In this document: positions 1-7,544 of the stretch, in pieces | Layout: the number at the start of each line of letters is the position of its first letter | Numbering within the stretch: the stretch's first letter is position 1 | Assembly (NCBI GenBank): GCA_007124105.1 | Contig: SLFT01000301.1 | Coordinates: 1 to 12,280, forward strand | Direction: 5' to 3' | Length of the DNA stretch: 12,280 nt | DNA from: Candidatus Hydrogenedentota bacterium | GTDB lineage: Bacteria; Hydrogenedentota; Hydrogenedentia; Hydrogenedentales; CAITNO01 | Translations under genes and position numbers: made by a program | The notes under the pieces: model-generated | What the model was told of the DNA's origin: nothing | Databases searched by the model: none | What the model saw: only the letters and a program-made list of their open reading frames with translations

Positions 1-26
1 GTAATCTGAATGGCAATGTGTGTCAT
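1..26 (-). CDS. Start of a further leftward gene, cut by the window edge
   Basis: An ATG at 26-24 overlaps the TGA stop (25-23) of the small membrane-protein gene in an ATGA arrangement. A GGAG motif lies 7 nt upstream of it. Only eight codons fit in the window (M-T-H-I-A-I-Q-I), too few to name a family. The 4-nt overlap and the ribosome binding site inside the preceding gene suggest translational coupling in one operon. If so, the premature stop in the upstream gene may matter for its expression. Confidence 0.5.
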
Positions 27-496
27 GACTGCTCTCCATATTTTTTTTTCATCTGGTCGTCGTATTGTTCAATAGTTTCCGGGTTTCGGGAAGATACACG
101 CGCACCGTCATTCTTATCACGTTCATCTTTAAGATGTTCACCTTGGTTCTGAATGCGTTTCCAGAGGACACCGGTTACAGGAACAAGAAACAATAAGCTT
201 AAGACAAATAAAATCCAGCCCAGCCATTGAATCCAACTGCTGCGAAGAAATACGCCGACGCTATTGGCCATTTCGATTAGTGGAGACCTCGCGGCAGCTC
301 GCTCTTCCACAGGCAGCATATAAATATAAATCAGATGCGCCGAGAAAAACATACCCAGTAACAAAATGAAGTACTTGTATGGTTTTTCACGGAAAATCGC
401 CTGTATTAATTTGGCTGCGCCATACCGAAAAATCGCGCCTCAACTTGCAAGCGCTTCCGGCGGGATTTGTTCCTTTCCTGGTGATTCGTTTTCCAT
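23..496 (-). pseudogene. Small two-span membrane protein gene with an in-frame TGA at codon 19
   Basis: The reading frame begins with ATG at 496-494, preceded by GAAGGG 5 nt upstream and a good promoter. It reads M-E-N-E-S-P-G-K-E-Q-I-P-P-E-A-L-A-S, meets TGA at 442-440, and then continues in the same frame for 138 codons to the stop at 25-23. The part after the TGA looks like real protein: an amphipathic basic stretch (AKLIQAIFREKPYKY), a first membrane span (about codons 43-62, FILLLGMFFSAHLIYIYMLP), a second span (about codons 86-112, WIQWLGWILFVLSLLFLVP within it), and a charged tail ending KKKYGEQS. I do not recognise the family. The simplest reading is a nonsense mutation (for example TGG to TGA) or a sequencing error. 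Alternatives are initiation inside the frame, for example the TTG at 364, which would give a 113-residue form, or recoding of UGA. All other genes here stop at TGA, so a changed genetic code is unlikely. It is probably the first gene of a leftward operon. Confidence 0.6.
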
Positions 497-526
497 ACGC
501 ACCCTTCAACGATCGTAATCCCAAAT

Positions 527-555
527 AGTATAGTATGCGGCAGGTTGTGATGCAA
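527..555 (-). promoter_or_regulatory. Leftward promoter for the membrane-protein gene
   Basis: On the minus strand the -35 box is TTGCAT (555-550), followed by a 17-bp spacer and the -10 box TATACT (532-527). The -10 box matches the sigma-70 consensus at 5 of 6 positions and the -35 at 3 of 6. The predicted transcript starts about 25 nt before the ATG at 496. The upstream edge of the -35 box lies 4 nt from the outer end of inverted repeat A. Confidence 0.6.
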
Positions 556-559
556 AAAA

Positions 560-691
560 TTGTAACTGTCTGGCAAGCATAACAGGTTGAAGCCGTCGTG
601 GGCTCTGAACAACTGTCATGCCCGCTTTCACGGGAATGACGGCCACGCGCTGTGATTATGGCGTGTTATGTAACCTGCCAGACAGATACAA
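560..691. repeat. Inverted repeat A between divergent promoters
   Basis: The left arm is 560-584 and the right arm is 664-691. Read outside-in they share TTGTA, one mismatch, CTGTCTGGCA, a 3-nt indel region, and CATAACA: 22 of 25 positions of the shorter arm. The 79-nt interior holds a REP-like hairpin close to the exact centre. Weaker similarity may continue outward to about 549 and 704. Each arm lies directly upstream of an outward-facing -35 box. This fits either a mirrored pair of regulator sites serving both promoters or a small miniature element carrying outward promoters. Confidence 0.7.
615..640. repeat. REP-like hairpin (GTCATGCCCG / CGGGAATGAC)
   Basis: GTCAT-G-CCCG, a six-base CTTTCA loop, then CGGG-A-ATGAC form a 10-pair stem with a single G/A mismatch. 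It resembles the widespread short palindromes built on GTCATTCCCG and CGGGAATGAC seen between genes of many bacteria. There is no T-run, so it is not a classical terminator. It sits at the centre of inverted repeat A. Copy number elsewhere in the genome cannot be judged from one window. Confidence 0.65.
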
Positions 692-693
692 CC

Positions 694-722
694 TTGTTTC
701 TTATCGCCGTTGGGGCTAGAAT
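694..722 (+). promoter_or_regulatory. Rightward promoter candidate for the nuclease-helicase gene
   Basis: TTGTTT (694-699), a 17-bp spacer, and TAGAAT (717-722, 5 of 6 to consensus). The -35 box begins 2 nt after the right arm of inverted repeat A. The predicted start near 729 gives a leader of about 210 nt that contains palindrome B almost entirely. Confidence 0.45.
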
Positions 723-736
723 ACAACACAGACCCT

Positions 737-917
737 TAGCCCGGATATTTCACCAGATTTCTGTTGCGCCTGCGAATCTTACACCATCTCAAGCACTTTG
801 CTTGCCCGCTGACTTCGACGTGTCCCGACACGCTGTCAGCTGGCGACCTGCGCAAAGCACTTGATCTGACGCAATCTTCGCAGGCTCACGACGAAACCTG
901 GTGGCATATCTGGATTA
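737..917. repeat. Large imperfect palindrome B in the helicase leader
   Basis: The outer arms 737-801 and 853-917 are complementary at about 44 of 65 positions with a single 1-nt gap. The shared blocks from outside in are GATAT, CACCAG, TTTC, GCCTGCGAA, TCAAG and CTTTGC. Inside are a 6-bp stem GCTGAC/GTCAGC (808-813 with 835-840) and a tip CGTGTC-CC-GACACG (819-832). No convincing protein is encoded here. It may be a nonautonomous mobile element or a structured leader RNA. It ends 22 nt before the helicase start codon. Confidence 0.7.
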
Positions 918-939
918 GCGATCAAAGGATTCCGGATAC

Positions 940-3900
940 GTGAGCGATAATTCCTCAATTATTCATAAGTGCCTCTTTATTGATCTGGAGGTTGCCCCAA
1001 AAAGCGGTCGCATAAGAAAATTTGCGGCTATTCGCGGCGACAGCCAGGCTCAACCGCTTACAAGCGCCGGCAACAACATTGAAAGCGCGTTGCGCGCTCT
1101 TGATGATTTCGCCGGGGGCGCACAGTTTGTTGTGGGTCACAACATCATCGCCCATGACCTTCCGCACATCAAGGCGGCCGCGCCACAACTGCGTCTTTTG
1201 CGGCTTCCGGCCATAGACACACTACGACTCAGTCCCCTCGCTTTTCCACGCAACCCCTACCATCGCCTTGTCAAGCACTACAAGGACGGCACGTTGCTTC
1301 GTCAAACGCCCAACGATCCCGAGCTTGACGCGCGACTAAGCCTGGTCTTATTCGCGGAAGAAGAAGCGGCCCTTGCCAAGGTGCGCGCCAGCAACCCAGC
1401 GCTGGGCGCGGCATTTCACTGGCTGTTTTCCCGACACGCGAGCGACCTCGGGTTTGCCAGTTTTTTCGACGCTGTCCGCGACCAATCCTGTCCCGCCGAT
1501 ACAGAGGGACGCGCAGCAATAAATGCATGCCTCCGCGACGCCGCGTGTGTGATGGGCGCAAGCCAGATATGCGAAGCGCTTCCAGGCAATGAGTGGCCCC
1601 TCGCGTTCAGTCTGGCCTGGCTGTCGGTGGCTGGCGGCAACAGCGTGATGCCGCCCTGGGTGCGCCATGAGTTCCCAGAGGCGAAGCGCATGGTCCATGC
1701 CCTGCGCAATACCCGGTGCGACGACTTAGCGTGCAAATGGTGCGCCGCTCATCACAATCCCCGGCGCGTACTCGAGCAATGGTTCGGTTTCCAGGAGTTT
1801 CGTCCCCAGCCTGCCTGCGACGACGGGCGCTCGATGCAGGAAGCAATTGTAGAGGCGTCCATGCGCGGCGAGCATGTTCTTGGCATTCTGCCGACAGGCA
1901 CGGGCAAGTCCATCTGTTACCAGATTCCCGCCTTGTCGCGTTACGAAAATACAGGCGCGCTTACCATTGTTATATCGCCGCTGGTGGCGCTCATGTCCGA
2001 CCAGGTTCATGGCCTTGAGACGCGAGGCGTTGTTTCCTGCGCCGCCCTGAACAGTCTTCTTTCGATGCCGGAGCGCGCTGATGTACTGGAGCGGGTGCGA
2101 TTGGGCGACATCGCCATATTGCTGGTGTCCCCGGAGCAGTTGCGCAATAACGCGTTCCGGCGCGCGGTGGCGCAGCGCGAGATTGGGGGCTGGGTTCTTG
2201 ATGAAGCGCACTGTCTCTCGAAGTGGGGGCAGGATTTCCGGACGGATTACCGCTATATTGGACGTTTCATCAAGGAATCCGCGGGCAATGAGGCGTTGCC
2301 GCCGGTCTTATGTCTCACAGCCACGGCGAAACCCGATGTGGTGGCCGACATTCGCGGCTATTTTCTGGGCATGTTGTCGGTGGAACTACGCGTGTTTAAC
2401 GGGGGCGCAAGCCGTGAGAATCTTGCCTTCATGGTGGTTGAAACCACGCCAGCGCATAAACTCGCTGATATCCACCAACTGCTCGAGGACAGCCTGGGCG
2501 ATGAAGGGGACGGCGGCGCCATTGTGTATTGCGCCACCCGCAGCAAAACAGAGGAGATGGCCCGTGCGCTGGTTGGCATGGGCTGGGCAGCGGCCCATTT
2601 TCACGCAGGGCTGCCGCCTGAAACAAAGAAAAACACCCAGCAGGGGTTTATCAGTGGCCAAGTACGCGTTATCGCGGCGACCAATGCCTTTGGCATGGGC
2701 ATTGACAAGCCGGATGTGCGCCTGGTCGTCCATGCCGAGATGCCGGGCTCGCTCGAGAATTATGTGCAGGAGGCGGGCCGCGCCGGCCGCGACCAACTGC
2801 CGGCCCGCTGTGTTCTGCTGTACTGTGAACAGGACATAGAGAAGCAGTTTGGGTTAACATCTTATTCGCGCCTGCCGATTCATGAAATTCGCGCTGTGTT
2901 GCGCGCACTGCGCAGAATGGCGGGTAAACATCGTCCGCCCGACATTGACGCCGAAGTGGTCGCCACGTCCGGGGAAATCCTTGACGAGGACAGGGAGCAA
3001 ATGTTCATGCGCGATTCCGCCACGGACGACACGCGGGTACGCACTGCCATCTCCTGGCTCGAGGAAGCGCGATTGGCGCAGCGGGACGAAAACCGGTACC
3101 AGGTATTTCCCTCTTCACTGCGCATTGTCAGCCGTGAAGAGGCGCGAGCGCGGCTCGCTGAGGTAACGATGCCCTATCGCGGTCAATTGCTGGCCATAGT
3201 GACGCTCTTACTCAGTGCCGACGCCGACGAGGGCGTGACCACGGACGATCTGATGGGCGCATCACGATTGTCGTCGTCAAACGTGGCGCGCGCGCTGCAC
3301 GACTTGGAAAAACTGGGCGTACTTACCAATGATTCGGCATTGACTGCCCTGGTTCATGCGGGCGTGGAAAACAGTTCAAATAAGCGGCTTGATACCGTCA
3401 TCGCGCTTGAAACTGCGCTCATAGCGCTGCTCCGCGAAACAGCGCCTGATCTTGTGAAGGATACTTCCTCGGTGCTCCATTTACGTCGTGTTGCGCAACG
3501 TCTCAAGGACGATGGATATACGGAAGCGCTTCCGGATACGCTCTATCGGTTGTTGCGTGGGATTGCCGCGGACGGACGTTCCGAGAACCAGGGCATTGGC
3601 AGTCTACGCCTACGCAAGATTGACTCGGAAACCCTTGCTGTGACGCTGCAGCGCAACTGGGAATCGTTGCGGAAGACCGCCGCGTTGCGCGCGTCCGCCG
3701 CACGGGCGCTGTTAGCCCATTTGCTGACGTGTATCCCGCGGGACGCGCGTGGAAACGATCTGATTGCGACAACAACCCTGGGAAAACTGGCAGCGGCTAT
3801 AGAAAATGACCTCGAATTGCGTTCCCAGGTCAGGGATGTGCCAGGAATTGTGGAGCGCAGTCTCTTGTGGATGCATGAGCAGGAAGTGATGCGTCTTGGC

Positions 3901-6090
3901 AAGGGCATGGTTGTGTTTCGTCCAGCGATGACCATCAAGGTGGCGCCTGGCAATACCCGCTTTACACGCGGCGACTATCAGGAACTGGACGATCATTACC
4001 ACGAGCAGATCGTGCAGATACATGTGATGGCCGAGTATGCGAAACGGGGGCTGCAGACCATGCGGGACGCCATTCAAATGGTTGCCGATTATTTTACAGT
4101 CAGGCGGGAAGATTTCTTCGGACGCTGGTTTCCACAGGCCGCAAAGCGGCTGTCCCTGCAGACTACCGATTCTTCATGGGCGGCCATTGTCAAAACCCTT
4201 GATCGCGGACAGCGCGCTATTGTCAAAGACGAACGCAAACAAACCAATGTGCTGGTACTGGCAGGGCCGGGGTCGGGAAAAACACGCGTACTGGTGCATC
4301 GTATTGCCTATCTGATCCGTGTAATGCGGGAACACTCCCGGGGCATCCTTGCGCTCGCCTACAACCGACACGCCGCCCTGGAAATTCGGAAACGGTTACG
4401 CGCCCTCATTGACGACGACGCCAACGGCGTGACCGTGCTTACCTGTCACGCGCTGGCCATGCGGCTCGTGGGCGCAAGTTTCGTCGAAAAATCGCCCGAC
4501 GACGACACTTTCACGGCCGTTATGGAAGACGCCGTGCGTTTGCTGCGTGGCGACGGGTTGCCCCCGGACGATGCGGACGCGCAACGGGAGCGGCTGCTGG
4601 CGGGGTTCCGATGGATACTGGTGGACGAATACCAGGATATTGAACACGCGCAATATGAACTCATTGCGGCGTTGGCCGGGCGTTCGCAGCAAGACCCCGA
4701 GAAACGCTTGTCCTTGTTCGCCGTGGGCGACGACGACCAGAATATCTACGGCTTCGCAGGCGCGTCTTCTCAGTACATTAAACAATTCCAGCAAGATTAT
4801 CAGGCCAAAATCAATTACCTTACCGAAAACTATCGCTCCACGGCGCATGTGATCACCGCCGCGAACGCGCTCATTGTCCGCGCCAGCAACCGTATGAAAG
4901 CCGCGCATCCCATCACGATAAACGAGACGCGAAAACGCGCGCCTGCCGGCGGCGTCTGGGAAACACGCGACCCCGTGGTTCGAGGACGCGTACAAATACT
5001 GGAGGTCGGCCCGTCCGTTGAGGCCCAGGCGGCCATGGTCATGGAGGAACTGTTGCGGCTGGCCGCGCTCGATCCCGCCTGGGACTGGCGTAATGTAGCT
5101 GTTGTCGCACGCCAATGGCAGTTGTTGAATCCAGTGGTTGCCTTCTGTCAATTACACGGCATACCCGCCCAGCGGGCCGACAGCGATATGCCGCAGTTCT
5201 GGCGGCTGCGCGAAACGCAACATCTCGCCCTGTGGCTCAGCGAACGAGACGCGCAACCCCTGACTCACGAAGAATTGACAACCTGGTTCGCGTCCCGGGA
5301 CGGCGGTCCCTGGTGGGAATTGCTGCTCGAGGCCGGCGAACAGTATCGCCTGGAATGCGGCGACGCGGCGTTGCCGGCGGCCCATTTCCGGGAATGGCTG
5401 GCAGAATGGGGACGCGAAATGAGGCGGCAACAACAGGGCCTGTTGCTCCTCACGGCGCATCGGGTCAAAGGGCTCGAATTTGATCACCTGGCCGTCCTGG
5501 ACGGCGGCTGGAACAACCGCGATCAAGACGAGGATGTGGACGCCGCGCGTCGTCTCTATTATGTCGCCATGACCCGAGCGCGGCAAACGCTGCTTCTGGC
5601 GCGTCAAGGGCAAAAAAACAGGTTCCTCGGCGAGATGGCGCGGCTGCCCGCTGTCGCGTGTCGTACCGCGCCGCCCATTGCAGCCTTGCCTTCCTGCCTG
5701 ATGCGGCGTTATGAAACGCTTACTCTCGGCGATGTTGATATCGGGTTTGCCGGACGGTTATCGCCACGGGCGCCTATTCACAAGGCACTGGCGCAGTTGC
5801 GGCCCGGAGATGCGCTGGCGTTTGTCCAGGAAAAAGGCAAGTGGCTGCTGCAACGCGACGGGCTCACGGTTGGACGGCTGGCGAGCAGTTACACGCTGCC
5901 GGAGGGCATGCGTTGTATCGAAGCGCGGGTACATGCTGTACTCGTGCGGTTTCGACACGATGGCGAACCGGCCTATGCCGACACAACACGTTGCGACCAA
6001 TGGGAAGTATTGCTTCCTGAACTTGTTTTCGCGCCGGATGATACGCGCGCGGAACCCGCCGCGCCGCTTGTTGACAACGCTGTATTGTGA
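940..6090 (+). CDS. DnaQ-like exonuclease / RecQ helicase / UvrD-type helicase fusion
   Basis: The protein has 1716 residues. The GTG start is the first possible start after an in-frame TAG at 916-918, with AAAGGA 10 nt upstream. Residues 10-140 form a DEDD exonuclease fold: D15 and E17 (FIDLEV), D73 (GHNIIAHD), and D130 (NDPELDA), with Asn125 where the usual His would be. Residues 260-272 are a Cys/His cluster (C260, C265, C268, H271, H272), probably zinc binding. Residues 290-640 are RecQ: Walker A GTGKS 320-324, DEAH 421-424, TAT 460-462, QEAGRAGRD 610-618. Residues 650-1075 include winged-helix-like segments; neither a RecQ zinc module nor an HRDC domain is evident. Residues 1085-1555 are UvrD/Rep: GPGSGKT 1109-1115, VDEYQD 1228-1233, GDDDQ 1263-1267, ENYRS 1296-1300, TAHRVKGLEFD 1505-1515, YVAMTRAR 1541-1548. 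A beta-rich tail follows (about 1605-1700) that I cannot name. All ATPase motifs look intact. The family view implies a cytoplasmic DNA unwinding and trimming enzyme for repair or defence; which one is not shown here. Confidence 0.95.
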   Translation: MSDNSSIIHKCLFIDLEVAPKSGRIRKFAAIRGDSQAQPLTSAGNNIESALRALDDFAGGAQFVVGHNIIAHDLPHIKAAAPQLRLLRLPAIDTLRLSPLAFPRNPYHRLVKHYKDGTLLRQTPNDPELDARLSLVLFAEEEAALAKVRASNPALGAAFHWLFSRHASDLGFASFFDAVRDQSCPADTEGRAAINACLRDAACVMGASQICEALPGNEWPLAFSLAWLSVAGGNSVMPPWVRHEFPEAKRMVHALRNTRCDDLACKWCAAHHNPRRVLEQWFGFQEFRPQPACDDGRSMQEAIVEASMRGEHVLGILPTGTGKSICYQIPALSRYENTGALTIVISPLVALMSDQVHGLETRGVVSCAALNSLLSMPERADVLERVRLGDIAILLVSPEQLRNNAFRRAVAQREIGGWVLDEAHCLSKWGQDFRTDYRYIGRFIKESAGNEALPPVLCLTATAKPDVVADIRGYFLGMLSVELRVFNGGASRENLAFMVVETTPAHKLADIHQLLEDSLGDEGDGGAIVYCATRSKTEEMARALVGMGWAAAHFHAGLPPETKKNTQQGFISGQVRVIAATNAFGMGIDKPDVRLVVHAEMPGSLENYVQEAGRAGRDQLPARCVLLYCEQDIEKQFGLTSYSRLPIHEIRAVLRALRRMAGKHRPPDIDAEVVATSGEILDEDREQMFMRDSATDDTRVRTAISWLEEARLAQRDENRYQVFPSSLRIVSREEARARLAEVTMPYRGQLLAIVTLLLSADADEGVTTDDLMGASRLSSSNVARALHDLEKLGVLTNDSALTALVHAGVENSSNKRLDTVIALETALIALLRETAPDLVKDTSSVLHLRRVAQRLKDDGYTEALPDTLYRLLRGIAADGRSENQGIGSLRLRKIDSETLAVTLQRNWESLRKTAALRASAARALLAHLLTCIPRDARGNDLIATTTLGKLAAAIENDLELRSQVRDVPGIVERSLLWMHEQEVMRLGKGMVVFRPAMTIKVAPGNTRFTRGDYQELDDHYHEQIVQIHVMAEYAKRGLQTMRDAIQMVADYFTVRREDFFGRWFPQAAKRLSLQTTDSSWAAIVKTLDRGQRAIVKDERKQTNVLVLAGPGSGKTRVLVHRIAYLIRVMREHSRGILALAYNRHAALEIRKRLRALIDDDANGVTVLTCHALAMRLVGASFVEKSPDDDTFTAVMEDAVRLLRGDGLPPDDADAQRERLLAGFRWILVDEYQDIEHAQYELIAALAGRSQQDPEKRLSLFAVGDDDQNIYGFAGASSQYIKQFQQDYQAKINYLTENYRSTAHVITAANALIVRASNRMKAAHPITINETRKRAPAGGVWETRDPVVRGRVQILEVGPSVEAQAAMVMEELLRLAALDPAWDWRNVAVVARQWQLLNPVVAFCQLHGIPAQRADSDMPQFWRLRETQHLALWLSERDAQPLTHEELTTWFASRDGGPWWELLLEAGEQYRLECGDAALPAAHFREWLAEWGREMRRQQQGLLLLTAHRVKGLEFDHLAVLDGGWNNRDQDEDVDAARRLYYVAMTRARQTLLLARQGQKNRFLGEMARLPAVACRTAPPIAALPSCLMRRYETLTLGDVDIGFAGRLSPRAPIHKALAQLRPGDALAFVQEKGKWLLQRDGLTVGRLASSYTLPEGMRCIEARVHAVLVRFRHDGEPAYADTTRCDQWEVLLPELVFAPDDTRAEPAAPLVDNAVL

Positions 6091-6164
6091 ACCAACGGGC
6101 CTCGCCGAAACATGCTTGCGGTCAGAGCGGCCTCGGAAGCGATGGAGTCAGGATTACCCGCTGT

Positions 6165-7466
6165 TCATGGTTGTTTCATCTTTACCAGACGCAGCATGGA
6201 CGGCTCGGGTATATCGCCTTCCCGGGGACGGTCGCGATGCTGCGGCAACGTTTCCCATTGCAGAAAGTAGCTGATGCCGGGTTCGGGCGCGCGTCCGCTG
6301 TCGTTGGCGCGGCGTATGCCCATGCCCTCGAAATCAGATTCCACCTTGGATAATTCCGGCGGATAGGCGGGCGGCAATTGGATCGGTTCAATAATGCTGA
6401 AATCTTTTTCGTCAAGCAGCCAGGCGCCGCCGCCGTATTTCTTGTGAGAATAAGTCTGACGCAATGTACCTTCGCCATGCACGGAAACGCCAGACAATCG
6501 AATCTCGAAAATAATGGTGCCGCCGCCGCTGAATTCCCATCGGTAGTCCCAGTCGCTGGTCTGGTAAATGGCCCAGTTGCCGTCCTCAAAGCGAGCGTTG
6601 TAAATCTGGGTGTTGCCCTCTTCGTCGAACTTGTGATAACTGACCACGGGTCTTTTCCCGGAATCAAAACCCAGGCGCGTATTGCCGTTGATGATGCCGC
6701 CGTTGACGGGTACGGGGTCCACAATATCCCCTGTTCTCAGGGTAATGGGAAGCGGTATGGCTTCGCCCGCGGCGGTTTCCCAGTGTATCAACTCGTCGCT
6801 CACGGCGTAGGACAGGTTGTTGTTCGATTCGCAACCGGGATGAACGCGCCATACCCAACAGATATGAAAACGGTTATCAGGCCCTTTCACGGGGCCTATG
6901 ATGTAAGCGTTCTGGTTGCCTTCGCCGCTGACAAAGGGCTGGTCATGAAAGCGCCGCCACTGTTGCGATTCCGGATCGTAAACGTTGTATATCTCTTCGC
7001 CGTCGCCGCTGCCTCCGTCTCGATAACAGAACAGCAACTCGTTGTTCGCGCCGCGCAGGAATTTTGGATAGGTGACCCGCGCTTCCCGTTCGCCCACCAT
7101 TGCGGCGCGTTCGAGCGTAGTGATATCAAGAGGCGTCGTGGTGCGGAAATAAACCAGCGGGGTACAGTGCATGTTTCCGGCGAGGTGAATGTGATCGTCG
7201 TCGTCAATGGTCATGGTGATGGAATTATGGCTGTCCCATCCCAACGTTTCCGGCAATCGGTGAAAGAGCCAGTCGTCGCCGTCAAGACGGCGTCTGCCCA
7301 CCGTCATTTGGCGTGAACCGTCGTAAAAGGCAACGAACTGGTCTTCTTTATGGGTATGCAGATGGAACCCGACGGGATGTCCCGCCCAGACGGGCATGAT
7401 GTCCATAATATCCACTGCCTGTGGCGCGGCTGTCAATATCAGTACAAGTAGACAAATGCAGTGCAT
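6165..7466 (-). CDS. Secreted BNR-type beta-propeller protein, PL24/PL25 ulvan-lyase-like
   Basis: I start at 7466 rather than 7481 because AAAGGAG lies 5 nt before this ATG and is itself encoded by the longer form. The product has 433 residues. The first 17 (MHCICLLVLILTAAPQA) form a signal peptide with little positive charge, so the enzyme is likely periplasmic or secreted. The body reads as a BNR_4-type propeller: GWDSHNSITM (His80), HIHLAGNMHC (His100), YRDGGSGDG (Arg149), CWVWRVHPG (Arg207, His209), and NNLSYAVSDELIHW. The two His in SHN and GNMH with a following Tyr and Arg resemble the catalytic layout of PL24/PL25 ulvan lyases, which cleave uronate-containing polysaccharide by beta-elimination. 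Substrate is inferred only; other BNR_4 members have other or unknown functions. It follows the GH36-like gene in the same direction after a 78-nt gap and converges with the helicase gene, whose stop is 74 bp away. Confidence 0.8.
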   Translation of the reverse strand: MHCICLLVLILTAAPQAVDIMDIMPVWAGHPVGFHLHTHKEDQFVAFYDGSRQMTVGRRRLDGDDWLFHRLPETLGWDSHNSITMTIDDDDHIHLAGNMHCTPLVYFRTTTPLDITTLERAAMVGEREARVTYPKFLRGANNELLFCYRDGGSGDGEEIYNVYDPESQQWRRFHDQPFVSGEGNQNAYIIGPVKGPDNRFHICWVWRVHPGCESNNNLSYAVSDELIHWETAAGEAIPLPITLRTGDIVDPVPVNGGIINGNTRLGFDSGKRPVVSYHKFDEEGNTQIYNARFEDGNWAIYQTSDWDYRWEFSGGGTIIFEIRLSGVSVHGEGTLRQTYSHKKYGGGAWLLDEKDFSIIEPIQLPPAYPPELSKVESDFEGMGIRRANDSGRAPEPGISYFLQWETLPQHRDRPREGDIPEPSMLRLVKMKQP

Positions 7467-7499
7467 GAGTACTCCTTTCATATTGCTGTTTCAAAGATT

Positions 7500-7523
7500 A
7501 AAAAAAACGCCGGCGGGGCGCCG
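7500..7523 (-). terminator. GC hairpin plus T8 between the two glycan-enzyme genes
   Basis: On the minus strand a GC-only stretch able to form a short stem (CGCC...GGCG) is followed by eight Ts (7507-7500), about 20-45 nt after the GH36-like stop. A second pairing is possible between GGCGCC at about 7535-7540 and GGCGCC at about 7518-7523, both self-complementary. Only about 33 nt remain before the next ATG and I see no promoter in them, so partial termination (attenuation) fits better than a full stop. Confidence 0.5.
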
Positions 7524-7544
7524 TATATTTTGTTGCCAGGCGCC

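Noticed and set aside
417..442. Selenocysteine insertion at the TGA of the membrane-protein gene
   Set aside because: The hairpin that can be drawn starts immediately after TGA, has a large irregular loop and lacks a clear SECIS apical motif. A nonsense change is simpler.
406..612. Leftward 68-codon open frame overlapping the start of the membrane-protein gene
   Set aside because: It runs in a different frame from the promoter, ribosome binding site and ATG at 496, and its composition is unlike a folded protein. It crosses inverted repeat A.
652..864. Rightward 70-codon open frame
   Set aside because: It runs across both inverted repeats and has no clear ribosome binding site. The palindromic structure explains the sequence better.
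4396..5151. Leftward 251-codon open frame inside the helicase gene
   Set aside because: It is antisense to the UvrD motifs and arises from GC-rich codon use. It has no recognisable domain.
6091..6164. Bidirectional terminator between the convergent helicase and lyase-like genes
   Set aside because: Only a direct repeat of GGCCTCG is visible. I found no stable stem and no T-run on either strand.
6378..7316. Rightward 312-codon open frame opposite the lyase-like gene
   Set aside because: It is the antisense shadow of a well-supported secreted propeller protein. It has no domain and no ribosome binding site context.
7467..7481. Upstream ATG of the lyase-like gene at 7481
   Set aside because: The codons following it form the AAAGGAG ribosome binding site of the ATG at 7466, which also gives a cleaner signal peptide.
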